From contig CAZBUK010000039.1 of the NCBI GenBank assembly GCA_964495085.1, positions 1 to 33,725 on the forward strand: DNA of 33,725 nt, written 5' to 3'. Below the pieces are notes generated by a model. That model saw only the letters and a list, made by a program, of their open reading frames with translations. It was not told the DNA's origin and made no database searches. This document shows positions 24,252 through 32,805 of the stretch, one piece after another. The position numbers were made by a program, and so were the translations under genes. Source of the DNA: CAZBUK01 sp964495085 (GTDB lineage: Bacteria; Bacteroidota; Ignavibacteria; T3Sed10-11). Positions within the stretch are counted from its first letter, which is position 1. Each line of letters opens with the position of its first letter.

Positions 24252-26630
24252 TTACCCGATGTCTGTTTCCTTCTTATATGACCAGGGTATTCCCGGAACT
24301 CTCCATTGGAAATCCGGGTCGATGTAGGGAATATCATCTACGTGACCCTGCATAATCTCTATCTTCTTTCTCAGACAATCGCCGAAATTCTCTCCGTAAA
24401 TAAACGTCGTCTCACCTTTCGCCGAATAATACATCCAGCGCCGGTCTGTGGTGTCCCATAATTCGAGCAAACTCCGGGTGTTCGCTATTTCATCAAGTAC
24501 CATAGCATGGAGAAGCGCCCGGAATCCTTTTTTCTCATCATCGTCCTTCGATTCCAGAAACCCATGGACACCGGCTATCCATGCAGCGACATTGCGTTGA
24601 TTTCTGAACCAGCAACGCAGTGCGGTAAAACGTTCGGACAATTCTTCGAGATAGCGTCTCCCGGTATCTGTTGATGCTTTTGCTATGAGCTGTTTCGTTA
24701 GTCCCATTACCCTATCGAGCAGCGGAAAAAGATCGGTATCCATACGTTCCATCGCCCTGTACGAATTCTCACTGTCGGTCAACTCAAAGCCGACGTCGTA
24801 CCGGAAATCGACCCGTGCCCGGTTGTGTGGAGTCGCAAGGAGAAAATCTTCATAATAGGCACGTTCGTCCTCTGATAACGCATCGATATCCGGTACGATG
24901 GGGCGGACCAACAATCTGTACCACACTCCGGTCGATGTATAAATCCATACCGGGATCGGATACGATCGGAATGTCTCGTCCGAGAGTCTCCACAAGGTAA
25001 CAAGATCTTCTGCAAACTCTTCACCAACCCACCGGGCGGCCCGTTTCTCGAGAAAAACCAGCAAATCGACCGATCGATCGATTTGAAATATTCGTATCAC
25101 TTCCTGATTAATATTCTTCTGCATATACGAAGGGGGTGTAACCCCTCCCGAATGGCATATACTAGTCACACTCTGCCCGGCCATAGCAGACATTTTTTCA
25201 TGGATGAGGAAAGGGAAAGGAATACCGGTCAGCGGCTCGTGATTCCAAAGAACGTCGGGTGCATATATAACCTCAGCAGTGATGTTCCGCTTCCGGTACT
25301 TTTCGATATGCAGCTTTTCCTCGCTCGAGAATGAATTGTGAAGTGCCGTATATTGTACCTCCGGTACATCTTTATATTTCGGATGCTTGTAATTCATTTT
25401 CATGCCATGCGGCGTAATCGAAACACCCTCAAGGTCCAATCCTTCTTCGAGATGTTCCATAATATATTCATGTTCCGTCCAGAAGGGATCAAACCGAAAG
25501 ACGACACGAAAATTCGGATTGACGCTACGGCCTGCATCCCGCAAAATTTTCAGAAATCTTACAAGGTTTAACGCTGCAGCCTCGGCAATCTCTTTATCCC
25601 CCCTCCATTCGCGGATAACATAACCGCCGCCGTTTCGTCCCACATATAATGAATTTGTGTACTCGAAACCGGCACCGCTGTCGTTGGACCAGATAGAAAT
25701 GTAGTCGAGATCCGGCACTTCGAGCATCAATTTTTCCATCATCTCGGCATAGTGGTCCTGGACAACCGGATGAGCAACCGATAGGTTGTACCGCGGCTGA
25801 AAGCTTCGCAACGGATGATCGACCCGCGCACCGCGGAGCATCGGATAGCGCTGTAATAATACTTCGGGGACAGACCGGGGCTCGAAACAGACCAATCCGG
25901 GCGTTAGTCCGTATTTCCGCGCGCAGTCGGCATTATATTTCAGGTAGTTAAGATTCGCAGCCAGGTAATCGCTCTTATATATACCTTTATTCAGCTTACT
26001 GGAGACAAACTGATCCAGCGCGTGCGCATAGGTATAAAAACGATGCAGCACTTCTCCTTTCGGTCCGGTTTCCAGTTGTACGGGAAATGCGATACCGTTC
26101 ACCTCTGCGTGCGAAAATCCTATACGGGCCACGTTCTCAAAGTACTCGTTAATCTCCAGATGCTTAGCCGATCGCGCGTGTTGATTCACAAAGTGATCAT
26201 AATGTGTTCGATGCCGGATAAACGTAGGCGTTATGATTTTACCGTATTTTATCGGGTCGAGCGGTTGCGGAGCAAGATCTTCGGAAATATAATACCCCAG
26301 CATGTACAGATAGTGAACCCCCGATGCAACGATATATCCGGATCCGTTCTCGTCTATCTTCACATAAAGCCAATTCCGGTTTTCCGGAAGAGATGTCCGA
26401 TCAATCTTCAGGTGCTGCAGCAGCTCGGTCCCGTTTACCGTAATTCTCAGAGTGCCCTTGACGGTATCGTCGTATGACCACGATCGGCTGCGCACAGCGG
26501 CATCCGGACAACATTTCTCTATTAGAAGCCGAGCGACTGTAAGCACTACGGGAGGGGCGTCTTCCGATATCTCGATTACGGATACTTTTTTCAAAGCGGT
26601 CTGCACCGTAGCGATTCCCAGATCAGGCAT
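24252..26630 (-). CDS. Cytoplasmic 792-residue hydrolase-like protein of unknown family
   Basis: The protein has no signal peptide. Its N-terminal ~120 residues look like the alpha/beta domain in front of GH20/GH67-type barrels, and residues ~130-480 like a TIM barrel. They include T-F-I-R-H-R near 137-142 and the acidic motif I-W-S-N-D-S-G-A-G-F-E-Y at 315-326. The C-terminal third is helical. Similar architecture is known for alpha-glucuronidases and N-acetylhexosaminidases, but I cannot assign it to a GH family. I choose ATG 26630 over the in-frame TTG three bases earlier because it overlaps the symporter stop as TGATG and has GGGAG upstream. A paralogue starts at 451 at the other end of the window. 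Both follow the same kinds of genes, which suggests a shared glycan substrate. Confidence 0.82.
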   Translation of the reverse strand: MPDLGIATVQTALKKVSVIEISEDAPPVVLTVARLLIEKCCPDAAVRSRSWSYDDTVKGTLRITVNGTELLQHLKIDRTSLPENRNWLYVKIDENGSGYIVASGVHYLYMLGYYISEDLAPQPLDPIKYGKIITPTFIRHRTHYDHFVNQHARSAKHLEINEYFENVARIGFSHAEVNGIAFPVQLETGPKGEVLHRFYTYAHALDQFVSSKLNKGIYKSDYLAANLNYLKYNADCARKYGLTPGLVCFEPRSVPEVLLQRYPMLRGARVDHPLRSFQPRYNLSVAHPVVQDHYAEMMEKLMLEVPDLDYISIWSNDSGAGFEYTNSLYVGRNGGGYVIREWRGDKEIAEAAALNLVRFLKILRDAGRSVNPNFRVVFRFDPFWTEHEYIMEHLEEGLDLEGVSITPHGMKMNYKHPKYKDVPEVQYTALHNSFSSEEKLHIEKYRKRNITAEVIYAPDVLWNHEPLTGIPFPFLIHEKMSAMAGQSVTSICHSGGVTPPSYMQKNINQEVIRIFQIDRSVDLLVFLEKRAARWVGEEFAEDLVTLWRLSDETFRSYPIPVWIYTSTGVWYRLLVRPIVPDIDALSEDERAYYEDFLLATPHNRARVDFRYDVGFELTDSENSYRAMERMDTDLFPLLDRVMGLTKQLIAKASTDTGRRYLEELSERFTALRCWFRNQRNVAAWIAGVHGFLESKDDDEKKGFRALLHAMVLDEIANTRSLLELWDTTDRRWMYYSAKGETTFIYGENFGDCLRKKIEIMQGHVDDIPYIDPDFQWRVPGIPWSYKKETDIG

Positions 26631-28600
26631 CAAGGCTCCCGTTCGTCCGGATAATTATTTTCATTTCCCGTTTCTTCTGACTGTATATCCAAACCCCTCG
26701 CCGCTATTTCATCCTGATATTTCCGCCATGATTTTATCTCAGATCGTTTACCGAAGAAATACATCGAGCTGCCGAACAGCGTAAGGATGACCGCCAAAAC
26801 GATAAAAGACATAGATTGAGTCCCCTCAACCGGTGCAACATACATCAGAAGTATAAATACACCTATAATAATCGTATTGATTCCGACCAGCGGAAAAGCA
26901 GATGTCTCTTTTCTCCCCCGTGCGTATACCTCTTTCGCGACATCGACCGGCATGTGTAATTTTCTGAAAAAACGCTCCACCTGTTCTCGATCGGCTGTGG
27001 ATTCGTTCGCAAATAACCGTGAGAAGAAATATAAGCTCGCCCCCATCGATAGAACGAAAACCGGCAAGAGGATGTCGACGATGATTCCGTAATCGGTATA
27101 AACATTGTTCGAGAGCAATAGATACAGAAGAATTGAAAACACGACCGACAGTTGTATTAACCGAGGTTTGTTCGTCTTGTAAAGAGTCCCGAGATATCCT
27201 GAAGCAACGAAAATAACGAACGACAGGATTGCAACGAGATAGATCTGAGGTCCGAATCCCCACCCGAGAAGGTAACGCGTGACTATCCCGATAAAGAGTC
27301 CCCAGGCCGTCGACGAGAATGCGCCCCATCTCGGTATCCATTTGAATATTAATCCGAACGCTATGGGTATCGCCGTCGGTAGATTGAAAAGGGTGAAGAA
27401 CGCCATCATGATGTTGAAAATTCCGAGTTCGCTGTGAACAAAGGTCAGGGCAAGGCCGATGACGAGAAGTCCGAGAATAACCGTCGCTGTTCTTCCTACC
27501 TTAAACACCTGTTTCTCCGCAGCACCCGGTCTGAAGCCGTCTCTATACATATCCCGCGCAATAATGGCGGATACAAGGTTATAAACCGAACTGAGAGCGC
27601 TCATGGTTGCTGCAAGGAGTGCTGCGATGAATACTCCGATAAGCCCCGATGGCAATACCTTCAGAGATACCGCCATATATACGAGGTCTCTCGGTTGAAA
27701 TTTATCCGAGAAAAAATCGACCTCCGACAGGTCGGGCCAGAGTATCCGTGCAACGAGGGGCGGTATACCAAATATAAACGGAAACGAGAGAAACAATACA
27801 GCGGCCAACCGCCCGACCTTTTTTGCCGACTTTTCATCCCTGACGCTGTAAAATCGCTGAGCACCTCCTGCGGCAACCCCTACCGTTGTAATAAGAAACA
27901 TGCCGATGAGATAGTGGGAGTCATAATGCACATTGTTGTATATATGATCGAACGAGACGGAGGGAATGTTCCGGACGAGTTCACCGAAACCGCCAATCAA
28001 CTCTACACTCAGTATGACCACGACTATACTGACGGCAATCAAGATGACAAATTGAACGAAATCGGTGATATTTACAGCCCACAATCCCCCAGAAAAAGTA
28101 TAGATAAGTATTATTAAACCAACCCCTAATATAATGGCACTCACGTCTATACCGAGCGGTGCGGCGAGGAGTCGCCCGATCGCGGCAAGTTGAACGCCCC
28201 CCGAGAGAATAAAAACCAATGCAATGACATAACTAAAAAGCTGCTGTGTAGTTACATTATACCGGGTTTTTGTGTATTCGACAGGTGAGATCACACGACT
28301 TCGCCGCCACCGGGCTGCGGTAAGCTGTGAACCCAGATAGTACGATAATGCACCCAGTCCGAAACTGATAAGCGCAAAATACCCGGTGAAATAAATAAAT
28401 CCCGCGGCACCCGCAAAAATCCAGGCGCTGAAGTTTGTCATATACAGCGAGACACCGGAAGTCCACCATGGTATTTTATTCCCGCCGGCAAAATAGTCCT
28501 TTGTATCCGTCAATCGACGTAAAAAATAAAAGCCGATGGCAAGCATCAGCACAAAGTACATTACTATGACTATATAATCGATCGTTTGCGGAGTTTTCAT
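26630..28600 (-). CDS. Sodium:solute symporter (SSS family), copy 2
   Basis: A 656-residue paralogue of the symporter at 19022, with the same N-terminus (M-K-T-P-Q) and nearly the same core motifs, including D-Y-F-A-G-G-N-K-I-P-W-W and A-G-G-A-Q-R-F-Y-S-V-R-D-E-K. Differences gather in the last membrane segments and in a longer hydrophilic tail (E-E-T-G-N-E-N-N-Y-P-D). It should import a related solute with sodium. The gene lies 19 bp after the lipoprotein gene and its stop overlaps the start of the 792-residue protein by one base. Transport and hydrolysis are thus translationally linked. No clear Shine-Dalgarno site precedes ATG 28600, so coupling to the upstream gene is likely. Confidence 0.95.
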   Translation of the reverse strand: MKTPQTIDYIVIVMYFVLMLAIGFYFLRRLTDTKDYFAGGNKIPWWTSGVSLYMTNFSAWIFAGAAGFIYFTGYFALISFGLGALSYYLGSQLTAARWRRSRVISPVEYTKTRYNVTTQQLFSYVIALVFILSGGVQLAAIGRLLAAPLGIDVSAIILGVGLIILIYTFSGGLWAVNITDFVQFVILIAVSIVVVILSVELIGGFGELVRNIPSVSFDHIYNNVHYDSHYLIGMFLITTVGVAAGGAQRFYSVRDEKSAKKVGRLAAVLFLSFPFIFGIPPLVARILWPDLSEVDFFSDKFQPRDLVYMAVSLKVLPSGLIGVFIAALLAATMSALSSVYNLVSAIIARDMYRDGFRPGAAEKQVFKVGRTATVILGLLVIGLALTFVHSELGIFNIMMAFFTLFNLPTAIPIAFGLIFKWIPRWGAFSSTAWGLFIGIVTRYLLGWGFGPQIYLVAILSFVIFVASGYLGTLYKTNKPRLIQLSVVFSILLYLLLSNNVYTDYGIIVDILLPVFVLSMGASLYFFSRLFANESTADREQVERFFRKLHMPVDVAKEVYARGRKETSAFPLVGINTIIIGVFILLMYVAPVEGTQSMSFIVLAVILTLFGSSMYFFGKRSEIKSWRKYQDEIAARGLDIQSEETGNENNYPDEREP

Positions 28601-28619
28601 GCGGTAAGTACGTCTGAGA

Positions 28620-30386
28620 CTATCTTCGTTCCCGTATCTTCACATTCCGAAAATCAAGCTCACGGGTAATTCCTCCGGCAGTCAGTTGCAGATATTCACT
28701 GCCGACCGCCGCATTCATGAATTTGCTTTTGAATAAATAACCGGTTTCAAATGCAACTACCTCGTCATTCACAATCCGATCTCCGTCATAGGTGAATTGA
28801 ATCCTGTCGCCCTCGGTAGTTACGTGGGAAACAGTCAACAGCGAATCGAAATCTTTCGTATAGGGCATATTTATGCGGATGGTTTCCCGGAAATCGCTGA
28901 ACGTGGCAAATCTGTCCTGCGATACGACCTCGAGCACAAGTCCGTTTATCTTATCGTAGCTTCTGAGTCTCCAATTAATTTCTTCCTCGATCCATTCGTA
29001 TGGTTTGATCGGATAGTACGCTATGTATACGTTTCCGCCCTTGCAGAATATCCATCCGGTTTCATCGACAACCCGTTCATCGAGCGTCTTGGGGAAAAAG
29101 CCGTTGATGTGCGGGTGCGATATCCCCTCATCGATATTAAATAACACGATAATAGCATTTTTATATTGCATCGTCTGCGTATACGGCGAGCTCCCAACCC
29201 ACTTGTTCGGATCGGGATATTTCGGGCGGACTCTTGAAATTCCATGGAGGAGAATTTTCAAGGGTTCCGGGAAAAATTTTCCTACCTCGTATTCCGAATA
29301 GTATGGATGGATTGTAAAAATAGTATTATGGGGCTTATCGGAAACGAAGGTAACATCCCAGGTATGTTGTTGAATCGGCTGCGCAATACCCCCGGACAAG
29401 GAGCCGAGCGAATAGTCTTCCGTCATGTAGGTATACTTATATACCGGAGGATTCATCTCATCTCCGAATCGAAGTATATTCCGCAGACGCTTTCTCTCGA
29501 GGTGCACATACGGCTCACGACGATCCGTCCCGATATGATAAATCACTTCCGGGAGACGGTAGGAACTGAGCGCGGCAATTAAGGCATCTCCCCTCGCCTG
29601 AAACCCCGTATCTCCGAAAAACAACCAGCCGAAGGACGTCATCGCAGCGCTCAACGGATTCGTTGCGGTCTGTATCATATCTCTGCTGTGGGCTCCGCAA
29701 TAATTTCCGCGTAAATATTCAGCAGCAAAATCCGCCAGCAGATAATCGATCATCATGTGGGCTTTGGTTTTCATGATACTGTCATTTGAAAACTCGAACA
29801 GCATAAACATCGGCGCCAGATAAACCGTCATATAATGCGGGGAATCGAATTCTCCCTGCCCGATTGTCGTGGTCATCTTCATCCACACATAAAGCCATTC
29901 CCTCGCCTCGGTTAAATTCTCATGGGAGCTTTTCCCGGTATACCAGTTTTCACCCGGTTCGTCAGGCCATTCCTGGGCTGCGAGATACAACGAAGCATAG
30001 TACATGACCCAGTGATTCTCGGTATCGGTTCTATCGGGAGTGTACGTCCTCCACAATTCCCTGTACCGATCACGGTGTGCATCCGGCAGTAGAGATTTTG
30101 TATAGAGATACATCGAGAGTGAGTTGTACATCCAGAACATATTACCCCACGGCGCGTCGTACAATGAATCAAGCCGAGAGAGCGACTCTTCAGTATCCAC
30201 TCCGCTCAGCAATTTTGCCAGAATGACGGTATAGCTTTTCGCCGGTTCCTGACCGGCATAGAACTGCAGGAGACTGTCTCTTCTGGCCTCATAGGCGATG
30301 TCGTAGGCCGTCGGACCGGCGGTGGTACATGACTGATGGAGGAACGCGAATATGATAGGGAGTAACGAGAGGATCTTCGTATGCAT
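28620..30386 (-). CDS. Lipoprotein of unknown family, possible polysaccharide-active enzyme, copy 2
   Basis: This is the paralogue of the lipoprotein at 21376, aligned almost without gaps and with all the same polar motifs: N-H-W, G-Q-G-E-F-D-S-P-H-Y, R-G-N-Y-C-G-A-H-S-R-D and I-A-Q-P-I-Q-Q-H-T-W-D-V. The frame is open from a TTG at 30398, but the signal M-H-T-K-I-L-S-L-L-P-I-I-F-A-F with lipobox H-Q-S-C (Cys20) starts at ATG 30386, so I prefer that start. The signal peptides of the two copies differ while the mature parts stay close. This fits selection on the mature protein. It lies between an Asp-box gene and a symporter gene, as copy 1 does. No function is proven. Confidence 0.85.
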   Translation of the reverse strand: MHTKILSLLPIIFAFLHQSCTTAGPTAYDIAYEARRDSLLQFYAGQEPAKSYTVILAKLLSGVDTEESLSRLDSLYDAPWGNMFWMYNSLSMYLYTKSLLPDAHRDRYRELWRTYTPDRTDTENHWVMYYASLYLAAQEWPDEPGENWYTGKSSHENLTEAREWLYVWMKMTTTIGQGEFDSPHYMTVYLAPMFMLFEFSNDSIMKTKAHMMIDYLLADFAAEYLRGNYCGAHSRDMIQTATNPLSAAMTSFGWLFFGDTGFQARGDALIAALSSYRLPEVIYHIGTDRREPYVHLERKRLRNILRFGDEMNPPVYKYTYMTEDYSLGSLSGGIAQPIQQHTWDVTFVSDKPHNTIFTIHPYYSEYEVGKFFPEPLKILLHGISRVRPKYPDPNKWVGSSPYTQTMQYKNAIIVLFNIDEGISHPHINGFFPKTLDERVVDETGWIFCKGGNVYIAYYPIKPYEWIEEEINWRLRSYDKINGLVLEVVSQDRFATFSDFRETIRINMPYTKDFDSLLTVSHVTTEGDRIQFTYDGDRIVNDEVVAFETGYLFKSKFMNAAVGSEYLQLTAGGITRELDFRNVKIRERR

Positions 30387-30407
30387 AAACTTGCTCAACG
30401 CATTATT

Positions 30408-31421
30408 TTATCGAATAACAATCCGCCAGACATCTGCAATACCCAATCCCGAATGGGTCCATGATAAACCTCCGTTAACACTTTTATATAAACCGCCGCC
30501 ATACGTCCCGGCAAAAACATGGTCAGGCTCATCCGGATTTACTGCAATGGACATCACCGTCATATGCTCAAGCCCCTGCGTCAGACGCGACCAGCTGCCG
30601 CCGCCGTTCACCGTTTTATATATGCCGGAATTCCATCCCCCCGCGAATGCAATCCGCGGATTCTCCGGATGAAGAGCGATTACATAGACCGGTCCGGGAA
30701 GGAGCCCGCTATTAACCTGGCGCCATGTCCCTCCTCCGTCATCCGACCGGAAGATTCCGTCATCCTCCGTACCGGCGAAAAGTATCTCGTGAGCCGACGG
30801 ATGTTGCGCAATAGTCCGAACCCCCATCCCCGCAAAATCTATTTTATTCCAACTTTCGCCCCCATCTAAAGTTCGGTATAATCCTTCCTCACCTCCCAGA
30901 TACACAATAGAAGGATCCGATCTGTCGATGAGGAGAGCCGAGCAGTAGCGAAAATCCAGGCCCTCGCGTATTGAGTTCCAGGTTTCTCCTCTGTCGGTAG
31001 ATTTGTATGGTCCGTATGCGGTAGCAATATAAACGATGTCGGGATGAACCGGATCCAACGCTATATCCAGAATTTCGGTAACTTTCCAATCGGTGGTCAA
31101 TCTCCATGATTCCCCGCTGTCCGTAGTTTTATGAATTCCGTTTCCGGCTGCGATAAGTATCTCTTTTCCATCCGTTTCCGGTATTTCACACATACCGAAT
31201 CCCCGTATGTTCTTCCAGCCCGTATGCTCCCAGGTCCTGCCGTCATCATAGCTTCGAAATAGTCCCGACTCGGAATTAAGCAATCCCAGTGCATATGATT
31301 GATTCGTCAACACAACTGCATAGATAATCCGTTCTCTCCCCGTATCGGCACCGGTCGAGCCGAGTATCAACGGAAGGAGTAACAACCCGGCGATGCGTAT
31401 CAACGATCTATTTATTGACAT
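30408..31421 (-). CDS. Exported 7-bladed Asp-box beta-propeller protein, copy 2
   Basis: The 337-residue protein has a signal peptide (I-R-I-A-G-L-L-L-L-P-L-I-L-G) and seven Asp-box hairpins: SYDDGRTW, TTDSGESW, STDRGETW, TLDGGESW, SDDGGGTW, TVNGGGSW and SVNGGLSW. Order and spacing match the copy at 23179, so one closed seven-blade propeller is expected. The ATG at 31421 has no clear Shine-Dalgarno site. It follows the trehalase-like gene by 50 bp, a gap that holds an imperfect palindrome at 31448-31465. It precedes the lipoprotein gene by about 20 bp when ATG 30386 is used. The pairing with the lipoprotein is kept in both copies, which suggests that the two proteins work together at the cell surface. 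Confidence 0.88.
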   Translation of the reverse strand: MSINRSLIRIAGLLLLPLILGSTGADTGRERIIYAVVLTNQSYALGLLNSESGLFRSYDDGRTWEHTGWKNIRGFGMCEIPETDGKEILIAAGNGIHKTTDSGESWRLTTDWKVTEILDIALDPVHPDIVYIATAYGPYKSTDRGETWNSIREGLDFRYCSALLIDRSDPSIVYLGGEEGLYRTLDGGESWNKIDFAGMGVRTIAQHPSAHEILFAGTEDDGIFRSDDGGGTWRQVNSGLLPGPVYVIALHPENPRIAFAGGWNSGIYKTVNGGGSWSRLTQGLEHMTVMSIAVNPDEPDHVFAGTYGGGLYKSVNGGLSWTHSGLGIADVWRIVIR

Positions 31422-31447
31422 TCAACAATCGATGTGATTATGATTCC

Positions 31448-31465
31448 TAACATGTGCTCACGTTA
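31448..31465. promoter_or_regulatory. Imperfect palindrome upstream of an Asp-box gene
   Basis: The 18 bases read TAACATGTGCTCACGTTA and pair at seven of nine positions. The site abuts a TACTAT (minus strand, 31465-31470) that could be a weak -10 box, but no matching -35 is present. It could be an operator for an internal promoter. Evidence is thin. Confidence 0.25.
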
Positions 31466-31471
31466 TAGTAT

Positions 31472-32764
31472 TCAATCGTTACCGAAGACGATCCGGCCGA
31501 AGTCAGCGACGGTTCCTGAGGACCAGCCGTGAAATGGGGGTACTCCGTACCGCTCCCGGGGGAGCTCTATATTTCCGTCGACAACGTTATATTTTTCCCA
31601 TAGTCTGCCGGTCACCGCATATTGAGAGAGCATCAGCGTAAGAAATTTTCGTGCGATCCGTTTTGCATCGTCATGATAACCGTACCGTTGCAATCCTTCC
31701 ACGACCATCGTTTGCATAGGCGGCCATCCGGATGGAAATTCGAACTGCAGCCAGTCAAATTCCGGATGCGGACTCTGATATACGACATCTGTTTGGGCAA
31801 GCCCGTGTTCGTGTTCAAAAATTTTCAAATGGCCGACAAGAGCTTCGGCCTGGAAAAGCGTCGCTACCCCAGCCCAGAGTGTCCAGTATGCAGCAAGTGA
31901 TTTATACGGCAGACGTTCATGGCGCAGGTAATTGTATTCAAAGAAGAATTTCTCATTCTCATCCCAGCAATACTCCGCGATCAATTTCCGCCGCCGCGCA
32001 GCATCGGCTTCCCATCTGGCAACATCGTCGCTCCGGCCGAGTTCCTTTGCGAGATACGCGAGCGCGTCGAGCACTGCAACGAGGGCGCAGTTGGTTTGCA
32101 ACGGAACGCACTGAGATACATCTCCGTCGTAGATGGGCGTAAAGTCGAGCACCTCCGCTTCCGCTGCGAGCTCTCTCCGGAGCGTGGGGTCGCCAAGATC
32201 GCGGTTCGTCGTCAAGCCGATATCGGTATGGTGATGATCGGCGCACCAGTACCCTGCATACTCGCGTCTCAGAAGCGGATATGCCGAAGAAATGAAATCT
32301 ATATCTCTGGTAAGTTCGTAATATCGCCGCACATCCGGGGCGAGGAGCGGCGTTTGGGAACGTGTGATGTAATAGGTCCGGTTTCCGTTCGGCACCATGC
32401 CGAACCTTCCGATCATAAATAGATGATTAAGAAGATGATTCCGGACAAGGTCCTGTCTGCGGTGATGCAATAATCCCTTGTTGATGAAATATATATCCCA
32501 GTAGTACATTTCCGGGAATGCATCCTCGCTCCCCGCTGAGGAAATATATGGATGCGGCAAAAAGAGAAGAGTGCCGTTCTGTTCAGTTGCCGGACGTTCC
32601 TCGCGCTTCCGATGTTCATCGTCGCTATACCAGATACGATTTGCCGCAGGATTCCGAATCTCTTCTTCATGCGCCTTCCGCAGATCCGTATCCCACCATG
32701 ACTTGATCTCCCGGTCGAGCGATTCCCATTGCCGGAATATATTTTCATGTTGCTGGGTGTGCAT
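31472..32764 (-). CDS. Trehalase-like (GH37/GH63-type) glycoside hydrolase
   Basis: The 430-residue, helical protein carries both trehalase-type signatures in altered form: F-P-E-M-Y-Y-W-D-I-Y-F at 83-93 (GH37: E-F-Y-Y-W-D-S-Y) and L-Q-F-E-F-P-S-G-W-P-P at 339-349 (GH37: Q-W-D-Y-P-N-G-W-A-P). The acid sits in V-L-D-F-T-P (Asp207) where trehalases have G-W-D-F-S, and the base in L-W-E-K-Y (Glu390), as in E-K-Y-D. Both catalytic residues appear kept. It is shorter than most trehalases (500-560) and closer in length to mannosylglycerate hydrolases of GH63. There is no signal peptide, so it should be cytoplasmic. It lies 41 bp after the RidA-like gene. Trehalose, mannosylglycerate or another alpha-glycoside are all possible substrates. 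Confidence 0.88.
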   Translation of the reverse strand: MHTQQHENIFRQWESLDREIKSWWDTDLRKAHEEEIRNPAANRIWYSDDEHRKREERPATEQNGTLLFLPHPYISSAGSEDAFPEMYYWDIYFINKGLLHHRRQDLVRNHLLNHLFMIGRFGMVPNGNRTYYITRSQTPLLAPDVRRYYELTRDIDFISSAYPLLRREYAGYWCADHHHTDIGLTTNRDLGDPTLRRELAAEAEVLDFTPIYDGDVSQCVPLQTNCALVAVLDALAYLAKELGRSDDVARWEADAARRRKLIAEYCWDENEKFFFEYNYLRHERLPYKSLAAYWTLWAGVATLFQAEALVGHLKIFEHEHGLAQTDVVYQSPHPEFDWLQFEFPSGWPPMQTMVVEGLQRYGYHDDAKRIARKFLTLMLSQYAVTGRLWEKYNVVDGNIELPRERYGVPPFHGWSSGTVADFGRIVFGND

Positions 32765-32805
32765 GACATCTTCCGGTGTTCGGTTCAGAATAGATCGTAT
32801 GCTAA

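Larger units (their letters stand above)
26630..31421 (-). repeat. Duplicated cassette, copy 2: symporter, lipoprotein, Asp-box protein
   Basis: This is the partner of the cassette at 19022-24249. It is followed immediately by the 792-residue hydrolase-like gene. The corresponding paralogue for copy 1 begins at 451, beyond the catabolic genes of the left operon. Confidence 0.8.

Noticed and set aside
27434..28117. A 227-codon plus-strand frame inside symporter copy 2
   Set aside because: It is antisense to conserved membrane segments and its translation is highly polar with no family resemblance. A similar frame in copy 1 is broken into pieces, which argues against a real gene.
31465..31493. 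Promoter with -10 TACTAT before the Asp-box gene
   Set aside because: No acceptable -35 hexamer is present at 16-18 bp.
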